From contig NZ_SOBH01000003.1 of NCBI RefSeq assembly GCF_004365635.1, positions 186,001 to 250,000 of the forward strand: a stretch of DNA of 64,000 nucleotides, in the 5' to 3' direction. Below are positions 54,792-63,705 of the stretch, in pieces. The DNA is from Litoreibacter halocynthiae (GTDB taxonomy: Bacteria > Pseudomonadota > Alphaproteobacteria > Rhodobacterales > Rhodobacteraceae). The translations under genes were made by a program, and so were the position numbers. How positions within the stretch are numbered: the first letter of the stretch is position 1; each line of letters opens with the position of its first letter. The notes beneath the pieces are model-generated. The model saw only the letters and a program-made list of their open reading frames with translations, was not told the DNA's origin and made no database searches.

Positions 54792-55991
54792 ATGGCGTCA
54801 CCTTCGCAAGCTGTGCCAAATACGGGTATGATGGATCGTGTCGATACAGAAATCCTAATTGTCGGCGGTGGCCCCGCCGGATTGTCTGTTGCGTCCACGC
54901 TGCCTCAAGATATTTCGGCGATTTTGGTGCACCAAGACCGCAGCATTGGCACCCCGGTTCGCACTTCCGGTGGATGCTGGATGCGGGACGTCAACGCGCT
55001 GGGCATTCCAGCTGAATTCGCTCACCCCGTGCACCATGCGGATATATATTCAGACAATGAACACCTGAAGCTCGACATGTCATCAGACCCTGTTGGAGTG
55101 TTGAATGTAACGGCTCTGTATCGCTGGCTAGCGGGTCAATCTAGGGCCGACATTCGATGTGGTACCAAATACTTGGGGACTCGGCGAGAAGGTGGAAAGC
55201 TCATCTCGCGGCTGCGCGAAAACCGAGTCGAGTACGAAATTGCCTCGCGGGTGATCGTGGATGCTTCGGGTTGGCATTGCGCAGTTTTGCAAAGTTTGGG
55301 TCTCAGTCCACCGCCCGACAGGCGCGGGATTGGTATCGAGTACGAGTTTGCAGCACCATCGCACGACCCAGATCGCGCGGCCCTTTTCTTCGGGTCAGCG
55401 ACACCCACGGGATATGGATGGGCATTCCCCTCGACATTGGGGAGCTTACGGTTGGGTGTGGGCTTGATTGAGCCGGATTCCGACCAGTCGCCAAAGGCGC
55501 TTATGGAGGGCCTTCTTGCAAGCAATGCGATGGAGCGCATGGGTTTACCAAGGCCTCAAAGCTTCCACGTTAACGCAGGAATTCTGCCATCCGTGCCGTT
55601 CACATCCGATCTGATTTTCGACGGGGTCATCCGCGTCGGAGATAGCGCGAATATGGCCACGCCGACATTAGGGGAAGGCATTCGGATATGTATCGAACAC
55701 GGCCGCACGTTGGGCGCAGCATTGGGAAAGAACTCCCCAAAAGCCTTGACGCAGTGGGAGAGGATAGTTCGCCGAAAACTGGCTTTGCAGTATCGCATTG
55801 GTTTCGAGGCCAATCGCCGTGCCGCTGCCTATACGCCGCGCGATTGGGATCGGTCGGTCGCAAGGATGCGCACTTTGCCACCTGAGGAGTTGCTGCGCTT
55901 TTTCCAGAATGATTTCTCGGCGCGTATGATTGCGCAACGGGGTGCTCAGTCCATAGGGCGCAAGATCGGCCGGATGCTTGGCGGTCGCTAA
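54792..55991 (+). CDS. FAD-dependent oxidoreductase, geranylgeranyl-reductase-like
   Basis: The 399-residue flavoprotein has an N-terminal FAD motif ([17 protein letters not shown], about 20-36) and the second FAD-contact motif with [15 protein letters not shown] (about 288-302), the layout of the geranylgeranyl reductase/digeranylgeranylglycerophospholipid reductase group and related para-hydroxybenzoate-hydroxylase-fold enzymes. The substrate cannot be told. Start is uncertain (54792, 54828 or 54831) because no clear Shine-Dalgarno is visible. It lies 23 bases after the last flagellar operon gene and converges with trhO, overlapping its stop by four bases. Confidence 0.82.
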   Translation: MASPSQAVPNTGMMDRVDTEILIVGGGPAGLSVASTLPQDISAILVHQDRSIGTPVRTSGGCWMRDVNALGIPAEFAHPVHHADIYSDNEHLKLDMSSDPVGVLNVTALYRWLAGQSRADIRCGTKYLGTRREGGKLISRLRENRVEYEIASRVIVDASGWHCAVLQSLGLSPPPDRRGIGIEYEFAAPSHDPDRAALFFGSATPTGYGWAFPSTLGSLRLGVGLIEPDSDQSPKALMEGLLASNAMERMGLPRPQSFHVNAGILPSVPFTSDLIFDGVIRVGDSANMATPTLGEGIRICIEHGRTLGAALGKNSPKALTQWERIVRRKLALQYRIGFEANRRAAAYTPRDWDRSVARMRTLPPEELLRFFQNDFSARMIAQRGAQSIGRKIGRMLGGR

Positions 55992-56887
55992 CCGATGTGC
56001 TTTTCGCCGCGATTGGTCGCCAACCTGATCTGCGTCTGACGCTCGCGGAAGCGGTCGCGATCCTCAGGCGTGGTTTCGTGCAAGCAGTGGTGGCAGCTAA
56101 CGCCAAGCTCGTACTCCGCGCGCCGCATATCTTCGGGCTGCAAGGGGCGGCGGCAGGCATAGCACAGCTTCAACTCGCCTTCTTTTAATCCATGTCCCAC
56201 GGAAACCCGCCCGTCGAAGACAAAGCATTCCCCATCCCAAGTGCTCTCGCTTTCGGGAACTTCTTCCAGATATTTGAGAATGCCGCCTTGCAGATGGTAA
56301 ACGTCTTCGACTCCTTGGCCGAGCAAGTAATTGGTGGATTTCTCGCAGCGGATGCCACCGGTGCAAAACATCGCGATCCGTTTGTTGTGGAAGCGCTCTT
56401 TGTTGGCCTCCCACCAGGCGGGGAATTCACCGAAACTTCTGGTTTGAGGATCAATCGCGCCCTCAAAGGTGCCAATGGCCACCTCGTAGTCGTTGCGTGT
56501 GTCGATGACGGCGACGTCTTCTGACTGGATAAGCTCGTTCCAATCGGCTGGTTTGACATAATGGCCGGTGCCCGCCAAGGGGTCTACATCCGGCTGGCCC
56601 ATCGTCACGATCTCGCGCTTCAAGCGGACCTTCATCCGGTTGAACGGCATGTCAGAAGCGGTGGATTCCTTATGTTCCAGCCCTGCGCAGCCGGGTAGGG
56701 TACGAAGGTGCGCCAGCAAGGCGTCAATTCCACCACGTTTGCCTGCCACCGTGCCGTTGATCCCTTCGTGGGCAACCAGCAAGGTCCCTCGCAAGCCCTC
56801 GCGCTCGCAAAGCGCAACCAAGGCAGGGCGCAAGCTGTCAGGGTCTTCGAAACGGGTGAAATGATAAAGTGCAGCAACTGTAAACAT
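55988..56887 (-). CDS. trhO: tRNA uridine(34) hydroxylase TrhO (YceA-type rhodanese protein)
   Basis: The 299-residue protein has the UPF0176/TrhO layout: an N-terminal acylphosphatase-like domain ([31 protein letters not shown]), a central rhodanese domain with [28 protein letters not shown] and active loop [10 protein letters not shown], and a C-terminal cysteine-rich part ([14 protein letters not shown]). Escherichia coli TrhO makes 5-hydroxyuridine at position 34 of tRNA in an oxygen-dependent way. Length is normal for the family. Confidence 0.93.
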   Translation of the reverse strand: MFTVAALYHFTRFEDPDSLRPALVALCEREGLRGTLLVAHEGINGTVAGKRGGIDALLAHLRTLPGCAGLEHKESTASDMPFNRMKVRLKREIVTMGQPDVDPLAGTGHYVKPADWNELIQSEDVAVIDTRNDYEVAIGTFEGAIDPQTRSFGEFPAWWEANKERFHNKRIAMFCTGGIRCEKSTNYLLGQGVEDVYHLQGGILKYLEEVPESESTWDGECFVFDGRVSVGHGLKEGELKLCYACRRPLQPEDMRRAEYELGVSCHHCLHETTPEDRDRFRERQTQIRLATNRGEKHIG

Positions 56888-56990
56888 GCGAACGCTTTAC
56901 GACTGTGCAAAAGCAGGATCAAGTGCGGGCTGTTGACGCAAGGCGGGCATGGCCCTAGCAAGTTCAGGCGAAATCCCGGGAGGATGAGAT

Positions 56991-57599
56991 ATGCGCGCAG
57001 CCGACGAAGCCTTGATCGTCATCGACGTTCAGAATGATTTCTGTCCGGGTGGGGCGCTGGCCGTTGCAGGTGGCGACGAGATTGTTGAGCCGATCAGCGC
57101 GCTGATGACCGAGTTCCAAGCGGTTATTCTGACCCAGGACTGGCATCCCGAGGGGCATTCGTCTTTTGCGTCTTCCCACGAGGGGCTTGAGCCGTTTTCA
57201 GTCACCTCCATGCCCTATGGCCCGCAAGTGTTGTGGCCGGATCATTGTGTGCAAGGAAGCCAAGGGGCTGCGTTTCATCCGGGTCTGCTCACGGACACTG
57301 CGCAAATGATTGTGCGAAAGGGTTTTAACCCTGCGGTCGACAGCTATTCCGCCTTTTTCGAGAACGATCAGACCACGCCCACTGGGCTGGAGGGGTATCT
57401 GCGCACGCGCGGGATTACCAAGCTGACGATGGTTGGACTGGCACTGGATTTCTGCGTGAATTTCTCTGCCGTAGACGGTGCCAAACTTGGCTTCGCGGTG
57501 AGCGTCAAAAAAAACCTGTGCCGCGCAATTGATATGGACGGCTCGCTTGAGGCTGCACTGGAAAATATGAAACGCGCGGGAGTGCAGCTCAATGGTTGA
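56991..57599 (+). CDS. pncA: Nicotinamidase
   Basis: The 202-residue cysteine amidase deaminates nicotinamide to nicotinic acid for NAD salvage. The catalytic aspartate is in VIDVQNDF (D12), the metal ligands are in TQDWHPEGHSSFA, the catalytic lysine is in VRKGFNPAVDSYSAFF, and the nucleophilic cysteine is in LDFCVNFSAVDGA. It overlaps the pncB start by eight bases, forming a two-gene salvage operon. GGGAGGATGAG precedes the ATG. Confidence 0.96.
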   Translation: MRAADEALIVIDVQNDFCPGGALAVAGGDEIVEPISALMTEFQAVILTQDWHPEGHSSFASSHEGLEPFSVTSMPYGPQVLWPDHCVQGSQGAAFHPGLLTDTAQMIVRKGFNPAVDSYSAFFENDQTTPTGLEGYLRTRGITKLTMVGLALDFCVNFSAVDGAKLGFAVSVKKNLCRAIDMDGSLEAALENMKRAGVQLNG

Positions 57600-58884
57600 T
57601 ATCGCGACACGGGTTTATAACCACAAATGGAAGATTGACCCAATTGTGCGATCTTTGATCGACACCGATTTCTACAAGCTGTTGATGTGCCAATCGGTTT
57701 TCCGCAATAAGCGGGATACCAACGTCACCTTCTCGCTAATCAACCGGAGCAAGGATGTCCGCTTGGCAGATCTTGTGGATGAAGGAGAGCTGCGAGAGCA
57801 ACTTGATCACATCCGCTCGCTGTCTCTGTCCCGCGGCGAAAGCACTTTTCTGCGCGGCAACACCTTTTATGGCAAGCGACAGATGTTCCGTCCTGATTTT
57901 ATGGAGTGGTTCGAGAATGTCTCGTTGCCTGCCTATCATCTTGAAAAGCGCGACGGCCAGTATGAGCTGACTTTTGAGGGCAAATGGCCCGAAGTTATGC
58001 TTTGGGAAATTCCAGCGCTGGCTGTCTTGATGGAGCTGCGCTCTCGTGCTGTTTTAAAGGACATGGGCCGGTTCGAGCTTCAAGTGCTCTATGCGCGGGC
58101 GATGACGCGGTTGTGGGAAAAGGTCGAGAAGCTGCAAGGCGTTGACGACCTGCGCCTTGCGGATTTCGGAACGCGCCGCCGGCATAGCTTCATGTGGCAA
58201 GACCGATGCGTGCAAGCGATGCAGGAGGGGCTCGGCGACAAGTTCGTGGGCACCTCGAATTGCCTGATCGCGATGCGCCGCGAAGTCGAGGCTATCGGGA
58301 CGAATGCGCACGAGTTGCCCATGGTCTACTCCGCCCTGGCCGAGAGTGACGAGGCGTTGAGGCAGGCGCCTTATGACGTGTTGGCCGACTGGCATGAAGA
58401 ACATGAAGGCAATCTGCGTATAATCTTACCCGACACTTACGGCACGGACGGATTTCTTGCCGGTGCGCCGGATTGGCTTGCCGGATGGACAGGAATTCGT
58501 ATCGACAGTGGCGATCCGGCGGAAGGTGCCGAGCGGGCCATTCGCTGGTGGAAGTCGCGCGGTGAAGACCCGACGCAGAAGCTGGTTATTTTTTCGGACG
58601 GGCTGGATGTCGACAAAATAATAGAACTACAGGCCAAATTCCGCGGGCGAGTCCGTGTGTCGTTTGGTTGGGGGACGTTGTTGACCAATGACTTCAGGGG
58701 GCTGGTGCCCAATGACGGCCTCGCCCCGTTCTCTCTGGTGTGCAAAGCCGTGTCCGCAAATGGCCGCCCGACGGTGAAGTTGTCTGACAACCCCCGCAAG
58801 GCAATGGGGCCAGCGGAGGAGATCGCGCGGTACAAACGCGTCTTCGGCGTCGGTGATCAGAAAGACATTGCAGTTGTCGTCTGA
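57592..58884 (+). CDS. pncB: Nicotinate phosphoribosyltransferase
   Basis: The 430-residue enzyme uses nicotinate, PRPP and ATP to form nicotinate mononucleotide. The N-terminus SLIDTDFYKLLMCQSVF, DFGTRRRHSFMWQDRCVQAM and the central LAGWTGIRIDSGDPAEGAERAIRWW region are typical, and FGWGTLLTNDF is the phosphate-binding loop region. It is translationally coupled to pncA by an eight-base overlap. Length matches the proteobacterial enzyme. Confidence 0.96.
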   Translation: MVDIATRVYNHKWKIDPIVRSLIDTDFYKLLMCQSVFRNKRDTNVTFSLINRSKDVRLADLVDEGELREQLDHIRSLSLSRGESTFLRGNTFYGKRQMFRPDFMEWFENVSLPAYHLEKRDGQYELTFEGKWPEVMLWEIPALAVLMELRSRAVLKDMGRFELQVLYARAMTRLWEKVEKLQGVDDLRLADFGTRRRHSFMWQDRCVQAMQEGLGDKFVGTSNCLIAMRREVEAIGTNAHELPMVYSALAESDEALRQAPYDVLADWHEEHEGNLRIILPDTYGTDGFLAGAPDWLAGWTGIRIDSGDPAEGAERAIRWWKSRGEDPTQKLVIFSDGLDVDKIIELQAKFRGRVRVSFGWGTLLTNDFRGLVPNDGLAPFSLVCKAVSANGRPTVKLSDNPRKAMGPAEEIARYKRVFGVGDQKDIAVVV

Positions 58885-58916
58885 AGCTAGATTTGTGGAC
58901 CTAGCATAACAGTATA

Positions 58917-59339
58917 TCAGTCGTCGTCACTGACCTTGCCGCGAAGGGATTTGACTTCACCGCGCTGTTTCTTGGCCGCAATTCTGCGGCGTTGAGATCC
59001 AAGCGTCGGGCGTGTCTTTATCCGCCGCTTGGGTGTTTCCAGCGCTTTCAGGATCAGCTCTCGCAGGCGAACTTCCGCGAGTTCGCGGTTACGGGCTTGG
59101 GATCGGGTCTCCTGCACAAAGATGATCAACGCGCCGTCATTGGTCCAGCGCCGTCCGGCAAGCCGTTTCAGGCGCGCCTTCACCGGACCGGTTAGATTTG
59201 GGGACCGCTCCGCCTCGAAACGCAACTCGACGGCTGTAGAAACCTTGTTGACGTTTTGCCCGCCCGGCCCTTGGGCGCGGGTGAAGCTTTCGGTCAATTC
59301 CCAATCTTCAATCGTAATGGAGTCGTTCACGCGGATCAT
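58917..59339 (-). CDS. arfB: Alternative ribosome-rescue factor / aminoacyl-tRNA hydrolase ArfB
   Basis: The 140-residue release-factor-like protein has the catalytic GGQ in RAQGPGGQNVNKVSTAVELRF and a long basic C-terminal tail (RRRIAAKKQRGEVKSLRGK) that enters the empty mRNA channel. It frees peptides on stalled ribosomes. The start is taken at 59339 (MIRVNDSITIEDWEL), which aligns with the short N-terminus of known ArfB; an ATG at 59357 is an alternative. Confidence 0.93.
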   Translation of the reverse strand: MIRVNDSITIEDWELTESFTRAQGPGGQNVNKVSTAVELRFEAERSPNLTGPVKARLKRLAGRRWTNDGALIIFVQETRSQARNRELAEVRLRELILKALETPKRRIKTRPTLGSQRRRIAAKKQRGEVKSLRGKVSDDD

Positions 59340-59381
59340 AGGGCTTTGATACCCCATGATCCGCGTGATGAATACGCCGGA

Positions 59382-61568
59382 TTAAGGTTTGCCTTTACCG
59401 CGTTTCGGAGTGGCACCAGCCCCTTTGTTGACACGAGGCTTCACTTTACCGCCCGGAGGCGTGAAGCGTTTGGACGTATCATTGGCGCTTGCAGTAGGGC
59501 GCTTACCCGCAGGCTTGCCACCATCGGCTTTGTTGAACGGCTTTTTGCCGCCGGGCTTCTTGTCGAAACGCGGCTTGTCGCCATCGGTTTTGCGGAACGG
59601 CTTGTCCCCGTCGGCCTTGCGGAAGGGTTTTTTGCCGTCGGGCTTCTTATCGAAAGCAGGCTTGTCGCCCTTCTTCTCGTAGGGTGCTTTGTCGCCACGA
59701 GGTTTCTTGTCGTATGGCTTCTTGTCGCCCTTTTTGTCGAAAGGCTTCTTCTCGTACGGTTTTTTGTCACCGGCAGGACGCGGCTTGTGATCTGTCACCG
59801 CACCCGCTGGCCGTGCATCGCTGATGCTTTTGCCAGACTTGGGTTGCTCCGTCGCTGCGGGACGCGGCGGCGTATCATAGTCGCCGCGATGCGGTTTTTT
59901 CTCGTATGGTTTCTTGTCATACGGTTTTTTATCGTAGGATTTCTTTTCGTACGGCTTTTTGCCAGCACCACCTTGTGGGCGCGGCATGGACGTGAAGTCC
60001 GGTGCCTTATCAAGGCGCGTTACAATCGCCCCGTCCTCCAGTTTCATCCCGTCGCCAAGCGCCTTTAGGAAACCGTCGACGCTGGTTTTCAAAATCTCGA
60101 CGAAGCTTGCGTTCTGCTGGATGCGAATTGCGCCGATATCGTCTTTCGTCAGGTCACCGGCGCGGCACATTGCCGGCAGAAGCCAGCGTGGCTCTGCGTT
60201 GTCTTTGCGACCAACAGAGATCGAGAACCAGACGCTTTCGCCGAATGCAGGGCGTTCTTTTGGCGCGTCGGAGCCGGACGGGGCCAGATCTTCCGGTGCG
60301 GATTGACGTTCGCGGAACAGGCGAGTGTAGGCGGTCGCGATTTGCTCGGGCGAGAAACGCTCGACCAACTTTGCGACCAGACCGGCTTCGCTATCCGTTG
60401 CCGTGTCGACCCAAACCGGATCGTTGAACAGGCGTTCTTCGTCGCGGGCGTTTACATCGTCGGCGGAGGGGGCCTCGGCCCATTCGGCTTTGACCTTTGC
60501 CCCTTGCAACAAGCGCTCGGCCTTCCGGCGCATTTTGGCAGGGACGATCATCGCGCTGACGCCCTTACGGCCAGCACGGCCCGTCCGGCCAGACCGGTGC
60601 AGCAGGGTCTCGTGATTGTTTGGTAGCTCGGCGTGGATGACCAGTTCAAGGTTGGGTAGATCAATCCCGCGTGCAGCGACGTCAGTGGCGACGCAAACGC
60701 GTGCTCGGCCATCACGCATGGATTGCAATGCGTGGGTGCGTTCGTTCTGGCTTAACTCACCGGACAAGGCTACGACCGAGAAGCCCCGGTTTGAAAAGCG
60801 CGTCGTCAGGCGGTTTACCATGGCGCGGGTGTTGCAGAACACGATCGCAGTGGGTGCTTCGTAATAACGCAAAACGTTGATCAGGCTGTTCTCCGCATCG
60901 CGCGGGGCTACCGCCATCGCACGGTATTCAATGTCAGAGTGTTGGCTGTTCTCGGCTTTTGTAGAAACGCGGATCGCATCTTTCTGGTAGCTCTTCGCCA
61001 GTTTGGCGATAGACGCCGGAACCGTTGCCGAGAACATCAGGGTACGGCGGCTTTCCGGCGCTTCGGACAGGATGAACTCCAGATCTTCGCGGAAGCCGAG
61101 GTCCAGCATTTCGTCAGCTTCGTCAAGAACGACAGCACGCGCTTCGCTCAGGTCGATCGAGCTGCGTTGGATATGGTCACGCAAGCGGCCCGGTGTCGCG
61201 ACGACGATATGCGCACCACGGTCCAATGCACGGCGTTCGTCACGCATGTCCATGCCGCCAACACAGGACGCCACGACAGCACCAGCCTTTGCGTAAAGCC
61301 ACGACAACTCGCGTTTGACCTGCAACGCCAGTTCGCGGGTTGGGGCAATCACAAGGGCAAGCGGTGCTGCAGCGCGGCCGAATTTCAGCTCGTCGCCGAG
61401 CAAGGTCGGTGCAATTGCGAGGCCGAACGCAACGGTTTTGCCGGAGCCGGTTTGCGCAGAGACCAAAAGGTCCGCGTTGCCGTATTCGTCGTCGGTTACT
61501 GCTGTTTGGACCGGAGTCAGGTCGGTGTAGCCGCGCTCGGTCAGCGCGTCTTGAATGGATTGTATCAC
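59382..61568 (-). CDS. DEAD-box RNA helicase with long Lys/Pro/Tyr repeat tail
   Basis: The 728-residue ATP-dependent RNA helicase has the motifs of the family: AQTGSGKT (38-45), PTRELALQV, LDEADEMLDLGF, SAT, RGIDLPNL and HRSGRTGRAG. After the core (about 1-370) comes an RNA-binding DbpA/CsdA-like domain (about 450-520) and then about 190 residues of basic, low-complexity repeats of the type KPYDKKP and DGDKPFRK. Similar tails occur in DeaD/CsdA proteins of Rhodobacterales and probably bind RNA or drive condensation. Start is a GTG at 61568 with only a weak Shine-Dalgarno. Confidence 0.9.
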   Translation of the reverse strand: MIQSIQDALTERGYTDLTPVQTAVTDDEYGNADLLVSAQTGSGKTVAFGLAIAPTLLGDELKFGRAAAPLALVIAPTRELALQVKRELSWLYAKAGAVVASCVGGMDMRDERRALDRGAHIVVATPGRLRDHIQRSSIDLSEARAVVLDEADEMLDLGFREDLEFILSEAPESRRTLMFSATVPASIAKLAKSYQKDAIRVSTKAENSQHSDIEYRAMAVAPRDAENSLINVLRYYEAPTAIVFCNTRAMVNRLTTRFSNRGFSVVALSGELSQNERTHALQSMRDGRARVCVATDVAARGIDLPNLELVIHAELPNNHETLLHRSGRTGRAGRKGVSAMIVPAKMRRKAERLLQGAKVKAEWAEAPSADDVNARDEERLFNDPVWVDTATDSEAGLVAKLVERFSPEQIATAYTRLFRERQSAPEDLAPSGSDAPKERPAFGESVWFSISVGRKDNAEPRWLLPAMCRAGDLTKDDIGAIRIQQNASFVEILKTSVDGFLKALGDGMKLEDGAIVTRLDKAPDFTSMPRPQGGAGKKPYEKKSYDKKPYDKKPYEKKPHRGDYDTPPRPAATEQPKSGKSISDARPAGAVTDHKPRPAGDKKPYEKKPFDKKGDKKPYDKKPRGDKAPYEKKGDKPAFDKKPDGKKPFRKADGDKPFRKTDGDKPRFDKKPGGKKPFNKADGGKPAGKRPTASANDTSKRFTPPGGKVKPRVNKGAGATPKRGKGKP

Positions 61569-61756
61569 GGGTCACGTCTTTCTGGTCAGGGCATAAAGGA
61601 AAAAGCAGCCACCCCTATTTGGCCACAAACGCGGCCCGTGCCCTGAGAGCGCACCGCAAGTGGGCGGCAATACGCTGGTTGGGCGTTGTTGTATAGGGGG
61701 TGCGTTCAAACGGCACAGGGCATACAGTTTGCCGCAGCAATAGGAGATAGCGAAAA

Positions 61757-62098
61757 ATGATCGAAAGAATTGAAACAGGTGTGCGGTCCAGCAAGGTCGT
61801 TAAGCACAATGGCGTGGCTTACATTACGGGCCAGGTTGGTGAAGGAAACGGCATCAAAGAGCAGACCGAGGAGTGTCTGCGCCGCGTTGATGCCATGCTA
61901 ACCTTGGCCGGGTCCTCACGCGAAAAAATGCTGCGGGCCACGGTTTGGCTGGCGCATATGTCCGATTTTGCAGGGCTAAACGAGGTCTGGAATGCGTGGG
62001 TGCCAGAAGGCCACGCCCCGGCGCGTGCATGTGGTGAAGCGCGGTTGGCGCGGCCGGAGTTGTTGGTCGAAATTATCGTCGACGCCGCATACGACTGA
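61757..62098 (+). CDS. RidA-family (YjgF/YER057c/UK114) protein
   Basis: The 113-residue RidA-superfamily trimer protein probably deaminates reactive enamine or imine intermediates. It has the family features [45 protein letters not shown] and the C-terminal [20 protein letters not shown]. The usual catalytic arginine is present in [19 protein letters not shown] precedes the ATG. It is followed by a strong hairpin shared with a convergent unit. Confidence 0.9.
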   Translation: MIERIETGVRSSKVVKHNGVAYITGQVGEGNGIKEQTEECLRRVDAMLTLAGSSREKMLRATVWLAHMSDFAGLNEVWNAWVPEGHAPARACGEARLARPELLVEIIVDAAYD

Positions 62099-62109
62099 TT
62101 TGAAAAAGC

Positions 62110-62138
62110 AAAGGGCGCCCACAGCACGGGCGCCCTTT
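62110..62138. terminator. Bidirectional intrinsic terminator
   Basis: AAAGGGCGCCC and GGGCGCCCTTT form an 11-base perfect stem with a seven-base loop. On the minus strand the stem runs into TTTGCTTTTT. It can end the RidA-family mRNA on the plus strand and the small unit on the minus strand. Confidence 0.85.
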
Positions 62139-62208
62139 GACGAGATCTGATGGAGGTGGGTCAGGTTGATCCGTGACCGATACCTCGGTGTGGGTTAGGG
62201 GGCTGCCC

Positions 62209-62265
62209 CTAGACACGCACCTCCGTACCTTGCCTGACACCTTGCTCCAATATCACTCTAGACAT
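62209..62265 (-). CDS. Candidate 18-residue small protein or leader peptide
   Basis: ATG 62265 follows AAAGGAGGTG with a three-base spacer, the strongest Shine-Dalgarno in the window, and reads MSRVILEQGVRQGTEVRV to a TAG that lies in a hairpin. The ORF is 70 bases downstream of the transporter gene stop. No family is recognised. The peptide has no run of a single amino acid that would mark an amino-acid attenuator. It may be a small protein or only a ribosome-loading site controlling the RNA. Confidence 0.45.
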   Translation of the reverse strand: MSRVILEQGVRQGTEVRV

Positions 62266-62313
62266 GGACACCTCCTTTCAATGGTTGCTGTTCAAGGGAA
62301 AGGTGCCACATCT

Positions 62314-62322
62314 TGTGGATAA
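62314..62322 (-). promoter_or_regulatory. Perfect DnaA-box sequence TTATCCACA
   Basis: The nonamer TTATCCACA on the minus strand matches the high-affinity DnaA box exactly. It lies just after the transporter gene and before the small ORF. It stands alone and, at 38 kb from dnaA, is not evidence for an origin; it may be chance or a DnaA-titration or regulatory site. Confidence 0.4.
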
Positions 62323-62334
62323 CTCAAGAGTTTT

Positions 62335-62961
62335 CTACGCAGTTTTGTGTGAAAGTTTCGCAACGATCATCCGGAAGGGGATTAAAGCCAGCAAGGCTAC
62401 GGCCAGTTTTACCGACCAGTCGGCGATGGCCAGAGAGACCCAAAGCGGCATCACGGGGCCTTGTCCGAGCAGGGGGATAGCTTCCCAAGCCCATGATATT
62501 GCTGCGTCATTTCCTGTGCCGAAGATCGTCACCGTGGCGGAGAATGCGATGGTGAAGAACAGCGCGGTGTCGACGATGGAGCCGATGAGGGTCGAGGCCA
62601 GCGGGGCTTTCCACCAGACGCTCTGACGCAGGCGGTCGAAGATGGACACGTCCAGAAGTTGAGCCGTCAGAAACGCGATGGCTGAGGCCACGGCGATGCG
62701 CAGCGGGACGGCGGGTCCGTATTCCAGCATGATTTGCGAGCCGATCAGGGAACAGGCGATGCCGACGAAAAAGCCAGCGAAAACAACGCGCCGTGCGGCT
62801 TGGGGGCCGTAGATGCGGTTCATCACATCGGTGACGAGGAAGGCGATCGGGTAGGTAAATGCGCCCCATGTCAGCCAGTCGCCGAGCAGGAACTGGACGA
62901 GGATGTTAGAGGCCACGACGGTGGCGGCCATGGCAAGGATGCCGGGGAGGAGACGTGTCAT
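62335..62961 (-). CDS. yhhQ: Queuosine precursor transporter (YhhQ / VUT family)
   Basis: The 208-residue membrane protein with about six helices matches the YhhQ/VUT family, importers of queuosine precursors preQ0 or preQ1. WGAFTYPIAFLVTDVMNRIYG near the N-terminus is the family hallmark, and FDRLRQSVWWKAPLASTLIGSIVDTALFFTIAF follows. Start ATG 62961 is preceded by a weak Shine-Dalgarno; no preQ1 riboswitch was recognised upstream. Confidence 0.92.
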   Translation of the reverse strand: MTRLLPGILAMAATVVASNILVQFLLGDWLTWGAFTYPIAFLVTDVMNRIYGPQAARRVVFAGFFVGIACSLIGSQIMLEYGPAVPLRIAVASAIAFLTAQLLDVSIFDRLRQSVWWKAPLASTLIGSIVDTALFFTIAFSATVTIFGTGNDAAISWAWEAIPLLGQGPVMPLWVSLAIADWSVKLAVALLALIPFRMIVAKLSHKTA

Positions 62962-63237
62962 AATGGATTCCGTTTTGACAAGGTAGCGGAGACTTGTTGA
63001 TGAGGACGCCGTTTAGGGGAACGGCGGAATGGGGGCAAGAGTTAACGTGGAGAACGGTGGAATTCGGGCGGCAGTGGCGCGACCCCTCGAGACCTGCGTT
63101 AACCAAGGCTGCACAGGGGTTTTGCGCTGTCGGCAAAGCGTCGGCGATGCGTCGGCATTCCGTCGGGCCTTGAACGGGGCTGTGTCGGGCAGGGCGTCAA
63201 AAGGTTAACGCGCTTCGGAGGGTGCTCGCCGTGAACG
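62962..63237. other. Gap between transporter and lytic transglycosylase genes
   Basis: In this 276-base stretch no gene is supported. It contains a small CGCCGTT/AACGGCG hairpin and a G+C-rich stretch. The transporter promoter should lie in its left part, but no consensus hexamers stand out. Confidence 0.4.
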
Positions 63238-63705
63238 TTAGCCGGACCGCAAGCCGGTCTCGACCAGCATCCCGCGGCGCTTGGCCTCAAAGTAGTAGCC
63301 GCGCGAATACCATTTGACCGCGTTGTCGTAGCTGCCATCGGAGAGCAGCCACGCGCCGCGCAGATATTTGACGGCGTATTTCAGGTTGGTCTCCGCATCG
63401 AGCAGACTGTTCGGCGGGCCGCGATGGCCCATGGTGCGGGCCGTGGCGGGCAGGATTTGCATCAGGCCATAATACGGCCCGTTGCGCGCCTCGGGGCGGT
63501 GGGTGCTTTCGCGGATGATCTGGCGATGTACCAGCGCACGCGGCACCTCGTAGAGATCGGCGTATTTGTTGATGAGCAGACGAAGCTCTGGCGTCTCATT
63601 GGGATGCAGCGGGATCGCCTGCCGCTGCTCCGCGCTCTCTTTCGGGGCGGAACTTGAGCAGGCGGGCAGGGCCAGCAGCATGAGGATAAGAAATGCACGT
63701 ATCAT
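63238..63705 (-). CDS. Lytic transglycosylase lipoprotein (SLT domain)
   Basis: The 155-residue small lipoprotein has signal MIRAFLILMLLALPAC with lipobox LPAC (acylated C16) and a lysozyme-like SLT domain: catalytic glutamate E66 in IIRESTHRP, then YYGLMQILPATARTMG and LLDAETNLKYAVKYLRG. It cleaves peptidoglycan glycan strands from the outer-membrane side. ATG 63705 is chosen because the signal peptide begins there; the longer frame from 63741 would bury it. It is not next to flagellar genes, but a rod-passage hydrolase role cannot be excluded because the FlgJ-like protein lacks one. Confidence 0.92.
   Translation of the reverse strand: MIRAFLILMLLALPACSSSAPKESAEQRQAIPLHPNETPELRLLINKYADLYEVPRALVHRQIIRESTHRPEARNGPYYGLMQILPATARTMGHRGPPNSLLDAETNLKYAVKYLRGAWLLSDGSYDNAVKWYSRGYYFEAKRRGMLVETGLRSG

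Larger units (their letters stand above)
62105..62330 (-). ncRNA. Candidate small transcript with leader ORF and folded 3' part
   Basis: Between two convergent genes the minus strand holds, in order, AAAGGAGGTG, an 18-codon ORF, a hairpin TAGGGG-CAGC-CCCCTA overlapping its stop, a dyad GGTCA/TGACC, the string CACCTCC complementary to the Shine-Dalgarno, and a strong terminator. The complementary arms CCTGAC/GTCAGG could form a pseudoknot with the Shine-Dalgarno pairing. This order looks like a short regulated mRNA or a dual-function RNA. There is no database support. Confidence 0.45.

Noticed and set aside
62139-62262. Signal recognition particle RNA in the gap after the RidA-family gene
   Set aside because: GGTCAGGT is present but the conserved GGAAG...AGCAGCC apical loop of SRP RNA is missing.
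62264-62626. Plus-strand 120-codon open frame
   Set aside because: It overlaps the end of the transporter gene in antisense and its ATG lacks a plus-strand Shine-Dalgarno; the CCTCC next to it is the minus-strand Shine-Dalgarno.
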